The notes under the pieces were generated by a model. It did no database searches. It was not told the origin of the DNA and saw only the letters and a program-made list of their open reading frames with translations. DNA of 64,000 nucleotides from Massospora cicadina (lineage: Eukaryota > Entomophthoromycota > Entomophthoromycetes > Entomophthorales > Entomophthoraceae): contig JAKSZP010014918.1 in assembly GCA_022478985.1 (NCBI GenBank), forward strand, positions 1-64,000. Reading direction: 5' to 3'. A program made the position numbers and the translations under genes. Shown piece after piece: positions 24,651 through 36,898 of this stretch; within the stretch, counting starts at the first letter, position 1; every line of letters begins with the position of its first letter.

Positions 24651-26010
24651 ACTTGTTCACTGCTCTGTCCACATAAATACATTCAGAGTAGTTTTCAGAG
24701 GTATTTATTGTATGAATGCTGTGACTACTGCCCAATTCCAGATGTGATTTCAGTTTTGAGCAAATATCTGGGAAGTTATCTGCTAAGTTTTCATGGGAAT
24801 AGCTACTTAAGTAATTGGTAAGCTCTTGAATTTCCAAGCTTCCATTAAATGCAGGTAACATGACATCGTGCAGTTCACAGAAGGGCATAATTTCATGCTC
24901 CATTGCAATCTCAGCGTCAAACTTATCTATGGCATAGCACCCAAGCAGAACTTGTGCCTCATATAAAATCTACCCGCAAAGTCCTTAATAGTCTCATTCT
25001 GCTTGAATTTAATATTAAGGAGTTCTTTTTTGGGTTTCTAATTTCTTAGGCCTCCAAACTGTTTTGTCACCGCAATTTTGGCATCCATTTAGGACCAATC
25101 GTTGCCCAAATAGGGCATAACAAGGTCACAGCTATGGCCGTTGAGTGAGGTAATCAGTGCTGTTTCTTTTGCATGGTCTGATGCTCCCCTCATTGCTTTT
25201 ACAAATAGCTTGAGGAAAGAGTGAACGTTCCCATCCTTATCAAACTTTAGTAAATTCAGTGTTTTGATGTCATCTCATCCAATTTCAGGCATAGGGGTTA
25301 TACTTCTTTTTGAACGTCTTGGAGTATCATCGCTCATAATCAGCCCTCTTTACCATCGGGGAGTATCTGGAGTTGGTATTACTTCCAGTACTCTAGGCAT
25401 AGAACGGATGTTTAAAATATCAGTTTCTGCATTGGTGTCAATTTCTAATATTTCGTTTCATGATATTGCTCTGAACTGCTGGATTCTGATGCTTGAATTC
25501 AGCTCTTAGTTACTTTTCCAGGCTGTTTTTTGGCCGATGAAGTGCAGCTTTTTCCTATTTTTTGTCAAAGCTGGGTGAGCATTGGTAGCTTTGTTTTTTT
25601 GAGGTTGTTACGCTTTTCAAAAAAACTTAATTGGAAATTATGCTTATAATGTCTTTGCATTACTATCTACGTGGGAATTTGCAGTTGATAATTGCATTCT
25701 GAGTTCCCAAATTTCCTGTGTAATTTCAGTGTTTTTGCCTGAAATCTTGACACAACCATCCAAATTATTGAAAGTTCCTTGTTGTTCAAGGCATCATCCT
25801 CATCCCTATTTGGGACGACTGGTTTTGCTGCATATGCTCCCCCACTTTGACAAGATTTTGGGTGTAGGAGGTACCAGCTTCGGAGCCTTGGTGACTGGGG
25901 AAAAATCTGAGATGGCCTTGTCAAGAGTTTCCATCTCAATGTCACTCTTTCGTCTGGTCAAAATCTTCCAGGAATTGGTTACTGGAATCCATCTCAGAGA
26001 GTGTCATCGG
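24646..26010 (-). pseudogene. Element C gag remnant
   Basis: Just inside the 5' LTR, on the minus strand, MTLSEMDSSNQFLEDFDQ (about 26003) is followed after a frameshift by an acidic stretch (SDIEMETLDKAISDF) and PKLVPPTPKILSK. Nearer the protease an open frame (24903-24646) continues with gag-like sequence (MEHEIMPFCELHDVMLPAF). No zinc knuckle could be read with confidence. Confidence 0.6.
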
Positions 26011-26026
26011 TTTTGAGTGAGCACCA
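26010..26026 (-). promoter_or_regulatory. Element C putative primer-binding site
   Basis: The minus strand reads TGGTGCTCACTCAAAAC, four bases inside the 5' LTR. It matches the TGG(C/T)(G/A)CTCA pattern seen in B and D. Confidence 0.5.
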
Positions 26027-26030
26027 GGTT

Positions 26031-27803
26031 TGATAATCCAAGAAAAGCTTGCTTTGATTATTGAAATCCTAAACAAAATTGGAATGATGTTTGGCCAATA
26101 AATCCTCTATCATGCCAGCGGCTTATGGTACTCTGACCATTTGGAAACTCACTAGACTTGTTGAAATAGCCCTGAAACATCTGGTCGATTTTGGGCTTAA
26201 TATTTCCTTAGTAATTGGGATAAAATTCTGAGGCAGGGATAGATACAAGCTGGGGATTCATTAAATCCAGCTTGTTGACACTTCTCCAAAGATAGGATAC
26301 AATGAGAATACCAGGAAAGCTATGAAATAATTATAACTTTTATTATATGGCTATTAATTTGATAATGATTCATTAGGTCAGGTGCTAGTATTTATGCCTC
26401 TAGGGCATCTCCTGGCCACATTTGAGCACAAAAATTTAAACAGATATTTTACCACCTTAGTTCAGCCCTTGAACTATACAATTGAGAACTTTTCATAGGT
26501 TTATTGGTGGCAAAATACTCATAAAATTTGGAGGATTTCAGTAACAAAAATTTGTGATAAAAACATGCAAAATTGTTCTAGGATCTTATTGATTTGAGTT
26601 TCGTCATACTGATGATGAATACACCTTCTGTGAAATTCTTTCATTTATTAAAGTAGATAATGTACCCAAAATCAGGACGTTGGCAGGCCTCTCTCTTGAC
26701 AGCACTGGGTACTCCCCTTTGGGAAGTCCATATGCAATTGCTATCATGCTGATTATGCTGATTGACATTTGAATTTCACCCTAAAAGTGGCAAATTGATT
26801 AAGTTTTTCATTTTTCTGATGGTTCATGGGACTTTTAAACGGTAACTTCAGGTCAGCCTCATTAATTTGTATACTAGTTGTTTGATTGTGTCCTTGATAA
26901 TTGGGACCAATTGTAACAGTCAGGTTGAACCAATCAATACATTTTGAATCAAGATTCATATTTCCGAATAATGATTTAAAATGATATTCTCGGGGTTTTG
27001 AGGTTCTTATGGGCTCAGCGCTGGGCTGTGCCCTACCAAGCTATTCTTCATGCTCCTTGGAGCACAAAGAAAAGTGCGGAGGGGCTCCCCAGAAGAGCGA
27101 CCTTAAAAGGTCAGGCGCGCGTGATTCTGAACTCAGAAAGAAGACTCTTCTTTCTTATTCCCCCCGCATGGGTCTCTCTTGTGGCCTTGGGGCCGCTCTT
27201 GCCTTGTCTTACCTGGAATCCCGTGGCAATACCAAATTTTGTATCCTTAACAAAAAAGTTGGGTTTTGCAGCAAACTGATATTCCAAATGCTCTGGTTTT
27301 TTCCTGTGTTGTTTGCAGTGTCATAAGTTATTAAATTGAATTTGTCAGAGGTTTATTTCAAAATAAAACAAGGAAAATTTTAGGGTCAAATCCTCGCTTA
27401 CCTGTGTCATTTTTTTGCGTTTTTAAATTTCCCTAAATCTGAGGTTGAATTGGTGAGTATCATGCTAAAAAACGCTTACTTCGAGGGAACCTCATATCTG
27501 ACAATCTTTTGGCATCCATCCGCCAATCTGAAGGCAAGATGGCGGTCAAAACTGGGATGTTTTCATCCATTACAAAGTTGCCAAGATTAGATGCATAGGA
27601 AATCAGCCATAATGTGCAATGCTTTGGAACAAGTGTTTGATTAATACTTAATTGAATTGACATTGAGATATTTGGCCTAAATTATATAGTTGCAATAGGC
27701 TTTGAGGTGAGATTATAGGTGTTAGCTCAAGCGTTAAAAGGATAATCATCCCAATCTAAGGTTGTTAAAGGTTTATTTTTGAGCCAACCACAAGAATCTG
27801 ACA
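26031..27803 (-). repeat. Element C 5' LTR, interrupted by an insertion
   Basis: The outer parts (26031-26913 and 27578-27803) align with the 3' LTR at 19819-20919. The middle, 26914-27577, has no counterpart there. Confidence 0.82.
26914..27577. mobile_element. Hairpin-rich insertion of unknown type in the element C LTR
   Basis: The 3' LTR of the same element reads straight through GGGACCAATTGCCAAGATT, so this ~0.66 kb arrived later. A possible 5-bp TSD is AATTG/AGTTG. The interior from 27000 to 27240 is much richer in G and C than its surroundings. It holds a run of short perfect hairpins, for example TGCTCC-TT-GGAGCA (27051-27064), GACCTT-AA-AAGGTC (27099-27112) and a 10-bp stem with a 1-base loop (27135-27155). 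Two overlapping plus-strand frames of about 100 codons (26998-27326) resemble nothing I know and may be chance. No transposase, terminal inverted repeat or poly(A) tail is evident. Confidence 0.6.
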
Positions 27804-29296
27804 ACCTCCTTGAAGAAAAAAAGGAGCATTATTGACATCAAATCACGGTATTTTAATATTTTTGTAGTCCAAGAAGATGGCCATTCAAAATGTGATTGGT
27901 TATTACTAGATATTTGAAAGATAGAACCAATCAATGAGTTCATTATCTGGTTTAATATGATGCCCTGGTTTTATTATATCAAAGGTGATTGCAGTCTATG
28001 ATGTAGAAACTGCTCTTAAATATACTATTAAGGACCATCCTGAGTTGCACTAATCCATGTTTCCCGCTTGGTCAAAGATATGGATATCCTAGATGCAATT
28101 GAGTACTTGAATTAATTTGGGATCACTTTTAGGACGCATAGTGTAGAAACTTGTAAAAAGTGTATAAATAAATGACTAAGTAACACTAAAATCACCATAT
28201 GGCCAATATCACCAGTGTGGAAGTAATGGAACGGCTGGGAGTTTCTGTGGTGACTTGATAAAAATTTACTCTAAGGGATATAATGCCGCTAATTGCACAA
28301 AGAAGAAACACAACGTAATTTACATTGCTTGTCCTGTGGATGAAGAGGACTAGATTAAAAGGCAATCAGCAATAGGAGAGGGATAGTCTTTTGTCATACA
28401 CTCATATATCCCACTTTAAAAGTGAAACAAAATGTTACCCTAGTACAATCCTTTATTCAAATGATATCTCTCAAACAAATTACTATCATAGGCTGGAGTC
28501 ATCACGTTGAGTTTATGGAGTAATGAACATAAATTTTAAAACCTTATTCAACTCAAGTCGTAGAATAAGTATTTTTTAAGAAAACCAATAAAATGAAAGA
28601 CATACCACCATAGAAAGAAGTGCATATGGCCTATTCTCTAAAGACTACAAGTCACATTTCTTTGATATTGGAGAAAACCTTAAAGCAATAACTGATTAAG
28701 TGATTCTCTTACAGTCCTTATGTTAGGTTAAATTAAAGCTACTTATGATTGCACCGTTATACATATACTTGAGAATACCAAATTTATTGCGCAATAGTTG
28801 ATAGAGGCACACAGCTAAGGGTAATCTCAAACTAAATACTAAGGAACTAAATATTGATCCTTATGTGACCCAAAATTTTATGTATTAAACGGAGTTCTTA
28901 AAAAGAACCAATAGAAAAGGAGCATATAGCTTTTTGCTGATGAGGTATAGCTCATTATATATCAGCGCTCCCGTTAAAGCGTTTCCCAGTAGCAATTATC
29001 AATACCTAATGATACCAATTCCTTAGATTCTACAAAACTTTTCTCAACTATGAGGAGAATAAATATAAGAGTTTTGATTACTTATTGCCTTCAAATTATT
29101 ATTAGGAATATAAGGTTTTGCTTACTAACTGCAAAAGAATTAGTGAAAACCTATTATTCTGGGGTGGTCCCCAATTATTAGCATGTTAAAAATCATAGTC
29201 AGTCCCTCTCTTCAACATTTTAGAAAGTGAAGTATCCCTTCATGAACTTCTGCAAGATGTTAGTTGTTCCTAGGGAATAAGGCTTTTTAAACACAT
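27804..29296. other. Spacer between elements C and D, no gene recognised
   Basis: About 1.5 kb of AT-rich sequence. A plus-strand stretch near 28140-28210 (ETCKKCINK in frame) faintly recalls an integrase zinc finger and could be an old Ty3-like fragment, but I would not rely on it. No open frame exceeds 60 codons. Confidence 0.45.
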
Positions 29297-30406
29297 TTAA
29301 AATTCTAGGGGCTTCGCTGCTTTTTCACATATATAACCACTAAATTTATAGCTGCATAGGCTTTGTGTTGTGCAATTCTCCAGGTTGTCTGATGATATAT
29401 GTTATGCAATTGTATTAGTATGAAGACTATTATCCATAGTTGTATAAATAACTATTTGTTTGGTCCAACACTTGACTGGTATTCCTCCTCAAAGTACTCT
29501 AGATGTCCTCAGTAGGGTTTTATTCCCTTATCCGCCTAACCTGATCCAAGTTCTGATTCTCATTTACTGCCTCTCTCTGGTGACACACAGTCAGCAGCAA
29601 TTTCCATCTCATCTCAGCTTCTCTTCTCTGGATTCCCGATCCTTACTCTATATCCTATTAAAAAGTCTCCAATTAAAGCATACGGCAATAATTTCTTGAA
29701 GATGAATATAACTAATAATGAATTCTGCTAAAGTGTATATTTGAAAAAATGAATTGATTTTTAATAAGTGAATCCTTAGGGGAATTTATAGTGGGAATTC
29801 AGCTCCCAACCCTCAGTTTGCGCCTCAAAAATGAAATGGCAGCCAATGCTATTGAATAACCCTTCATCTTCTCATCAACAATAGTCTTCCCCATCCTGGC
29901 TAGGAATTCATTATTGGATATCCTTGAGACCTAAAACGGAAAGAGTTGGAAATTGTGTCCCTAACGTTTTCTACACAATCCAAGTGAACCTGCCATATTT
30001 GCAAGCGACCTGATCAGGTAATGGGACTGGTCACCATTAAGGCAGGTCGCCAACTAACTGATCGTTTCACTAGTTGTAGATGGCTTCACTCACCTTGCAA
30101 TTTACTCCTTAAATTACCAATTGATTGTGATGAAACCTTAGTGATCCTAATCAGTACACCTGTTAGTTAATCAACTATCAGATGCCCCTATTTTGTCAAC
30201 AACTCAGCCTTATGAGATCGTAAGCATTCACCTGGATTAATCTCCGATGGATCCAAACCAGGCGATTTACCTAAAATCCCCCAAAAATTGTTAACCTAAA
30301 ATCAGGGTCAACCTATATCCAATTCACTCACTATAGGGAATTATCCCCTAGCGACCCATGGTTATCAAAGCTATTTGGGTTGGACATGTGAGCGAAAATC
30401 CCAACA
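29297..30406 (-). repeat. Element D 3' LTR
   Basis: Aligns with 36899-38009 and ends ATCCCAACA. The plus-strand frame at 29460-29699 (beginning MVQHLTGIPPQSTLDVLS) lies wholly in this LTR and has a counterpart at 37026-37304. It is LTR sequence that happens to be open, not a gene I can name. Confidence 0.85.
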
Positions 30407-30421
30407 CATCCCCCTCTTGCC
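30407..30421 (-). promoter_or_regulatory. Element D polypurine tract
   Basis: The minus strand reads GCAAGAGGGGGATG directly beside the 3' LTR. GAGGGGGAT is shared with element E. Confidence 0.7.
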
Positions 30422-31999
30422 TAGTCTCCAGCAAGAATAAGATCTGGACATGAGTATACCTCTTCAGACAGCAGGTTAAAAACTTCTTTGGTTCAAGTGG
30501 AGTACAGTTGATTGGTACTCAACGCTGCTTGGGAAGACCTTTGGCATGCAGCTCTCTTCCTCTTCCTCCTCACTACCAATAACTCAGAGAATAGTCCCCT
30601 CGACCTTCTGTCATGCTGGGCTGATCAATTTACAGGAGCCAATATTAATCCCAAGATCTGGTTTTCCCCAATAGGGGCATATGGCCCATTGTCATTTTCT
30701 GGGTTTTTTGGTCTGGCATCCTTAGGTTCCTGATCTTACTCCTCATCCTTGACAAGAGATTCTTGCCGTTGAAGTTCATTTTGTGGTTCAATTAGGAGTG
30801 CTCATTTATACCTGCCCTTGTTATTTTCTTGTAATACATTTTGGCTCATATCAATTTTAGTTCTTCTCTGGAGAGCTTAAACCCATTGATTATGAGATAA
30901 ATTTCTTAAAAATTAAAGTTTAATTGATTCCAGAGTGAATAATGTCATCTATCATAAAAGTATGACATCCCCCTCTCATCCAGCTCATAAGTTGAATTTT
31001 GAGTCCTGGTACCAACAAATGCTTGATAGCATGTCCGATAAAGACCTTCAGCTATTTCAGCTGATGAGTTAATCTGTCCCCAAAAACTCTTTTATGGTCC
31101 TCCAAGGACTCATAACCCCAGTCAAGTACCCGTAGCCAGTCCTTCCATGGAATTTCAAGAAATAGTATCCAACCCTAATGAAACCAGGTTAGCAATTGTC
31201 TCAAAAGACTTGCAACTAATCCTTCCTTTGTGCATTTTCACAGGGATCTTCCTCCTCTCATAAAACTTGGCTTTCAGCAGGTCTAGCCCTTGCTAGCGTC
31301 CAATCTTACATAGATTTTGAAGGTTTGTTTATTCCTATTGCAATACATCCTCCCACCCTTAAGAGGTTACATAGGCAGAATCATCCTCAAGTTGATGATA
31401 ACAAGAAAAAAAAATTATAAAATTATATCTTTTTCTGTGCTTTTTTACTAAATTTCCCACTATATTTTTATCAAACTTTTATATTTCTTCTTCTTTTTTA
31501 GGGGGACTTGACCTTCATTTAGTTTAGCGGTCCATCTTTTTTATTTATTCACCAAAACTGGTTCTGAGGTATACTTTAGACTTACCTGTTTTCTATGGTT
31601 CAGAGGTATTAACTTTTAAGACTTAGTTACCTAGTTTGGTTTAGAGGTCCTTTTTTTGACTTAACCAAATCATCAGGACATAGCCATCTTAATGGTTTAG
31701 TAGTTCCTTGGGAACACTTTTTTCAATATTTTTTTCATCGATCCACCACTTTAAGTGTTTTAGCATGGACTAAATTCACAATCCTTCCATCCAAGCGGTT
31801 CTTGATGAAGTAGGAATCCATTGCCATCTTGATGATAATCTCAAATGGACCCAACCACAATGCATCTAGTTTGTTCTTCTTCCAAAAACATGCATATCAC
31901 ACTAGGCAACTCTTTCACCTATTCAATATTCTGATAAGGCTGGTCAGTTCTTATCATCCGTCATTTTTGCTCTGATCCTTTTCTTTAAGGTCGTATAAA

Positions 32000-32570
32000 A
32001 TGCTTGCAACTGCATTTCAAACAGGATATTTACAATTAAGTCAGGTACTCTTTGGCACTCATCCCCATTGTTGGTTCCACCACTGAATATAAAATCAGTG
32101 GCAACATGGCTTTACTTTCACATAGAAACTCAAATGGCATTTTTCCTGTCGCCATATAATGATTTATATTGTAGGCAAATATCACTGCTATAAGGTACAT
32201 TCCTCATAGGGAAGTTCTACATGCAATCATCTTCCTCAGCGTTGCAGCCAGCGTTACATTAACCTACTTTACCAGTCAGTTTATCTCTGGATGGTAAGGT
32301 ACTGATACAACTCCTTGGATCCCCATTTTTTTATTTAAAGTGAGATCACATGAGACATAAAATTTGCTCATTATCACTCAACAAGACCTGTGGGCATCCA
32401 TGTCAATATACTAATTGATCTAGGGTAAACCTTGCGGTACTTGTAGCGTCTAATTTTGCTAGGGCTTTGTCTTGACCCATCTTGTCAGATGGTCAATTGC
32501 AACTATGATGTATTTGACTCCCTCAGTACTTATGGTTAATGGTCCCATCACATTGATGAACACCATATGC
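32000..32570 (-). pseudogene. Element D integrase remnant
   Basis: The minus strand at 32455-32560 reads INVMGPLTISTEGVKYIIVA followed by IDHLTRWVKTKP, the start of the integrase core with its first catalytic Asp, and then a stop. Downstream (lower coordinates) the sequence keeps the general composition of a core domain, but I could not read the second Asp or the Glu cleanly. Confidence 0.75.
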
Positions 32571-33058
32571 CAGTTGAATATAGGGCAGACCAGTCAGTTT
32601 CCAGTCTTGTTATTATGAGGCTTGTGCAGCTGGCACTCCACATAACCAGCTAGATAATCTTCTACATCATAGGTGATAGACTCCCAGTATATCTACTGGA
32701 GAATATGATCAGTATCTTCTTCCGGCCTCCATGCCTGACAACCTTATGAGTGGCTTTAATGATAGCCACTTGTTCCGATGGCTTTGATAAAAATCATTTC
32801 CCATTGATCATCTTAAAAACTTGTCAATCCATGGTCTCAGTGTTTTCCTTCATTTTTCAGAGTGCAACTTGGATTTCTCAGGTTTTCTTCCCAATTTATT
32901 CTTTGACCATTCTCTGGAACAGCTCATCTACTTTCTGGTATACCACTTGGACCATTTTTACCTTGATAATCCATCTTCATTCTGATGAGAAGCTCCTGTT
33001 CAGTGGACTATTTCATAAGCATAAGCCTTTAGCTTTAAAGCTCATTGGCCAGTCATCC

Positions 33059-33253
33059 TTATGGTTCTCTTAAGTTGTGTAGCCAATGCAATGAGGAGTG
33101 GTCCATTACCACTTTGAAGTGCATTCCATGAATATACACCCAAAACTGAATAAAAGGCGTAAATGACCGCAAGGCATTTACGCTCACAATGGTGTAATTC
33201 CTCTCAGCAGGTGGGATTGTCTGGCTCACATAGAAACCAGACGTTTGTACCAA
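33059..33253 (-). pseudogene. Element D RNase H C-terminal part
   Basis: A 64-codon frame with PPAERNYTIVSVNALRSF, then YIHGMHFKVVMDHSSLHWL, the usual end of Ty3-like RNase H. The family Glu of ERNY-x-ITE is replaced by Ser-Val, but the later Asp (MDHSSL) is present. Confidence 0.8.
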
Positions 33254-33579
33254 AATAATTCACTTGGCTCGGATTGGCTCCATTTGCCATTAACAAAGCA
33301 CCAGTTTATAATAAAAAACTCAATTGAAATTCGTATATTTCAAGATTGGATAATTTATTAAATACCAGCGTAATTTGTTGAAAGAACTCTTGGCCTCTTC
33401 ACACCAAAGTTTTTTCTTTTTTAATCCTTCATGAAATGGAAGAGGGGCTCAGCAATTCTTGCAAAATCCCAAATGAATCTTCAATAGTATCCTACCATTA
33501 CAAGAAACACTTGGATATCTTTGACACTTTTTATACAGCCATTCGTTCTATGGCTTTGATCTTCTGTGCTTGCAGCTGC

Positions 33580-34150
33580 GATCAACTAGAATTGATCATG
33601 AATCCAAGATATTCCAACTCTTTTTAGAAAATGTGGCACTTCCTTGGCTTGATAATCAGGTTATACATAGATAGTCACTTAAACTTCCTCCTTGTGGCAA
33701 AAATTGTCATTGGATGTCCTACTGAACACATTTATATTGTCAAGTGCACAGGATGCGAGACATCTTCAGGTCATTCATGATAGCGTCAATGGCCCTCTGG
33801 AACGTCGCAGGTACATTTGATAGACCCTGGGGCATCCTCGTCAATTGATAAAGCACCTTTTAAGTGATAATTGCGCATTTCTCTTGGTCTTCTCTTGGAA
33901 ATCAATTTGCCAATATCACGACATTAGATCCATTGTGGATAAATACTTTGCTTCTCCCAATCAATATATAGCGCATCATCAATTCATAGTGTGAGTACAA
34001 GTTCTTATTCATAATCTTATTCAGCTTCTGATAATTGATCACCACCTTATTAGAGCTGACTCTATTCTTTATAATAAGGATAGGGCTCGCCCAGGTCTTG
34101 ACAATGGAACTAAATAACTATGCTTCAATATAGTCTGATTTCTTCCTCCA
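33580..34150 (-). pseudogene. Element D reverse transcriptase remnant
   Basis: On the minus strand near 33750 the catalytic box reads LDNINVFS where the family has YLDDINVFS, so the second Asp is Asn (GAC-AAT, a CpG transition) and the Tyr is gone. KIIINYQKLNKI-type sequence near 34030 and LPQGLSNVPATFQRAIDAI-type sequence near 33800 frame it. The domain is split over several frames. Confidence 0.7.
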
Positions 34151-35089
34151 ATACTGATTCAGCTGCCTTCAACCATCAAATTGGTCTCATTCTTATCAGC
34201 AAATTTTCACTGGTGTCAACTTTGTGGATCACATTCCTTGCATAACCCCGAATTGTGGTCATCCAGGGTGAATATTTCCCAATACTTTTTTGAACAATTA
34301 AAGGACATTTTATTGCTGTCTGTCAGTCAAATCAGTGAGTTGCTCTCATTGACTAATAAAATGATACTTTTGGCTACCCCAGCCAGCAACACCATTATAT
34401 CAAGGGTCCCAAAATTGAGGAATCTTTATAAATTCAGCCATTGGGGTTATATGAACAAATTCGACGGTCCAATTATTCTCAATATTCATTGGTTTCTACT
34501 CTAATTCTCCACGAGAAATCGAATTTCTCCATGACCTGTCATAATTATTCAAGGAGCCACCCAAGGCTCTACTCTAGACTTCTTTCAGGGGCTTTTAATC
34601 TCTCCATACAGCATTTCAGGTATCTCCAATGTCAACACCATGTCAACTATTATTTTGATCCTGGTGGTATAGTTCTCACACTCTTAATCCTCAACTGAAT
34701 TCCCTGATTTTCTAGGATTACCATCAACATTTCTCATCCTTCCGGCCAACTAATTGGTATTGAATTAGAACAATGCCATCATTTTAGATCAGATTTATGA
34801 ATTTATTTCTACTAGTTAGTGGAGATTCCCCATCTTTCTGATAAACTAATGGTAAAATCTGACCCAATATGGTCAATTATTATCCTTGAAGTTTCAAGTA
34901 ACTCTATATTTTCATAGAAACTTCATTCTGATTAGAATTTTGCAGTTTTGGTTGGCCAAAGCTATTTATGGTGCGGATACCACCAAGGATCCAAACTGAA
35001 GTGATTTAGCGCTATAAGTTCCACAGAAGAAGGTGGTATCTGGCCTGGCTGTCCCTATTCTTCCTTGTGTATTAAATCAGGCAAGATTC

Positions 35090-35180
35090 TCATCTTCTTC
35101 ACCAGCCTGGACATAACAGATGTTGATGGGAGCTCCACTGTCAACTTTTACCCGCACCCATACTTGGTTAACTAGCACAT
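35090..35180 (-). pseudogene. Element D protease remnant
   Basis: The minus strand reads VRVKVDSGAPINICYVQAG, matching DSGAPVNIVS of element B, with the catalytic Asp preserved. Only the first third of the domain is readable. Confidence 0.7.
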
Positions 35181-35399
35181 CTATATACATACACTTGGAG
35201 TTTTTTAAATAATATTACTGGATGTATAGTGGCAAGATTTCTGAATTGAGGGTATGATTTATCCGTGTCAATATATTAGGAAAGAATTCCTTGATTGCTT
35301 TAAGGGGATTGCCAGGTTTGCCTAATCTAATTTGACTTTGGTCAATTTTCCCAAATTCTCCACAGCTCAAATACTGTCTGCCAGAAGTCGCACATATGG

Positions 35400-36880
35400 C
35401 CAAGCAAATTCCTTAGTTATTTTGGGGTCAGTACCCTTTGCTCTGGATCTGGTTACTGCATTCACATCTAAATTGCCCATTTGATATAGTTGATCCAGCG
35501 CGTCATCATTGTCAAACATATCACTAATGTCAATTTCTTCTTTCATAATAATAGGGGGAATGGGTTTTTCGCAGCTCTAGGATGTTCCCCATCTTGGCTG
35601 TGGGCCTCTTGATGACTCCTGTGTGGGTTTAAAACCTTTCACTTGGACCACAATGATCTGCTCTTAGATATCTTGCAGTGCACAGCGAAGTGTCCTTTTT
35701 CCTCTGCACTGGTAACAGCGCTTTTCTTTCTTATTGATGTTGAAATTTTGGGCTTACATCCTGAAATGGTTTGATTATTTGACTCTTTAGCACCCTCATT
35801 CCCATTTGTAAAATTTCAATTTTGTACTGGATTCAGTTTGAAACTTCTATTTGGAAGATCAAAGGTAGCTCTCAGTAACTCCAAATAATCCACCATCTAT
35901 GAGGAGGTAATCTCTGTTGTGAACATGGAAGACATCATTTGATGCAAATTGTGATAGGGCTGAGGGGCCGCTTGCAGCGCAATCCATGCCTCAAAGTCAT
36001 CCAGCACTTTTGTTCCAACCAAAATCTACGATTCTTGGTAGAAAAAATCGGCAAATCTTGCTAAAGATTCATCCTTCTGAATTTGAATTTCCGTGAATTA
36101 TTACTTGCGCTTCAACATGCGTGTGGGACTTCAAAATTCTTCCATAATGGCCGCCTTGGCCTATGAGTATGACCAGCTGTCACCCTCTAGATGGGGCAAA
36201 ACTAGGTTCTTTCAATTGGTATCCAAGAAATTCATCATCATCAAAGCCTTTTGACAATCACCATAACCAAATATTGTCATGTCAAATAATTGGAAAAATA
36301 AAGGGGCGTTATCCTGATGGAAAGTAGGTAACTTTGGAATGGTATAAATTCCTCCGGGGTATCTCTAGCCACCACTTTTTGTTCTGTTACATAACTAACC
36401 TGAAGGGTAATTTTGGGAGTTATCTCTGAAATGGCTGTGAAGTTGGGCGGCATATTTCATGGAACACTCATTTTTCCAACTGGAGCTCTTGGTGTCCGCT
36501 CTTAGGTGTTGGTCCCTGCATAGGGCTCACATTCACACTTGTGAGTCTTCAACTCCTTGACTTGCAGAATCATCTACTCTTTATTTGCTTTGAATGCTCG
36601 TAACCAAATGCAACTCACCTCTTTTTGTGTTTTCAAGAATAATACTTCTCAAACTAAATCTCCTTTCTTTTTCAATCACATTACTTTTCCTAGTAATTCA
36701 TGACCAAAACTTGTACCATTTTCACCTCCTTACTTGATCTTGGTAACTCTCTCCTCCAAAGCAAATTCTTGATGATATGCAGAATTCAAGGCGCTCTTGC
36801 TGATTGTTGCCAACTCCATCCAGAGTTTTCATAGCTCATCCTTATATTACATATTGTCTAGTATCCTGCTCAACTATAAA
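35400..36880 (-). pseudogene. Element D gag with zinc knuckle
   Basis: At the 5' end (about 36896 downward, minus strand) LALTTGL-stop-LSRILDNM parallels the MALMTG start of element B gag, with the ATG now TTG. Near 35700 CYQCRGK and GHFAVHC form a C-x2-C-x4-H-x4-C knuckle once a one-base insertion in an A run is allowed for. Between them capsid-like sequence is broken by many stops. Confidence 0.65.
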
Positions 36881-36896
36881 CCAGTAGTGAGTGCCA
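36880..36896 (-). promoter_or_regulatory. Element D putative primer-binding site
   Basis: The minus strand reads TGGCACTCACTACTGGT, two bases inside the 5' LTR. GTGAGTGCCA, its complement, resembles the 3' end of fungal tRNA-Arg(UCU) as I remember it from yeast. This needs checking. Confidence 0.5.
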
Positions 36897-36898
36897 AT

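Larger units (their letters stand above)
19819..27803 (-). mobile_element. Element C: Ty3/gypsy-like LTR retrotransposon, strongly decayed
   Basis: Direct repeats at 19819-20919 and 26031-27803 are the LTRs, the right one enlarged by an insertion. The minus strand between them holds gag, protease, RT, RNase H and integrase remnants. The protease segment is nearly identical to that of element B, and the order is the same. I could not find a convincing TSD, and the LTR ends (TGAGAATC or TGATAATC to GAATCTGACA) are approximate. Confidence 0.85.

Noticed and set aside
26998..27326. Two overlapping frames of about 100 codons as small genes
   Set aside because: They overlap in different frames, contain the hairpin words and show no family pattern. 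Low stop density follows from the higher GC content.
26914..27577. Helitron identity for the LTR insertion
   Set aside because: There is a hairpin near one end (27555-27568), but no TC start, no CTRR end and no insertion between A and T.
28140..28210. Plus-strand integrase zinc finger (ETCKKCINK)
   Set aside because: Only a few residues fit and nothing next to it supports an integrase core.
29460..29699. Frame beginning MVQHLTG as a gene repeated at 37026-37304
   Set aside because: Both copies are the same position in the two LTRs of element D, so this is LTR sequence.
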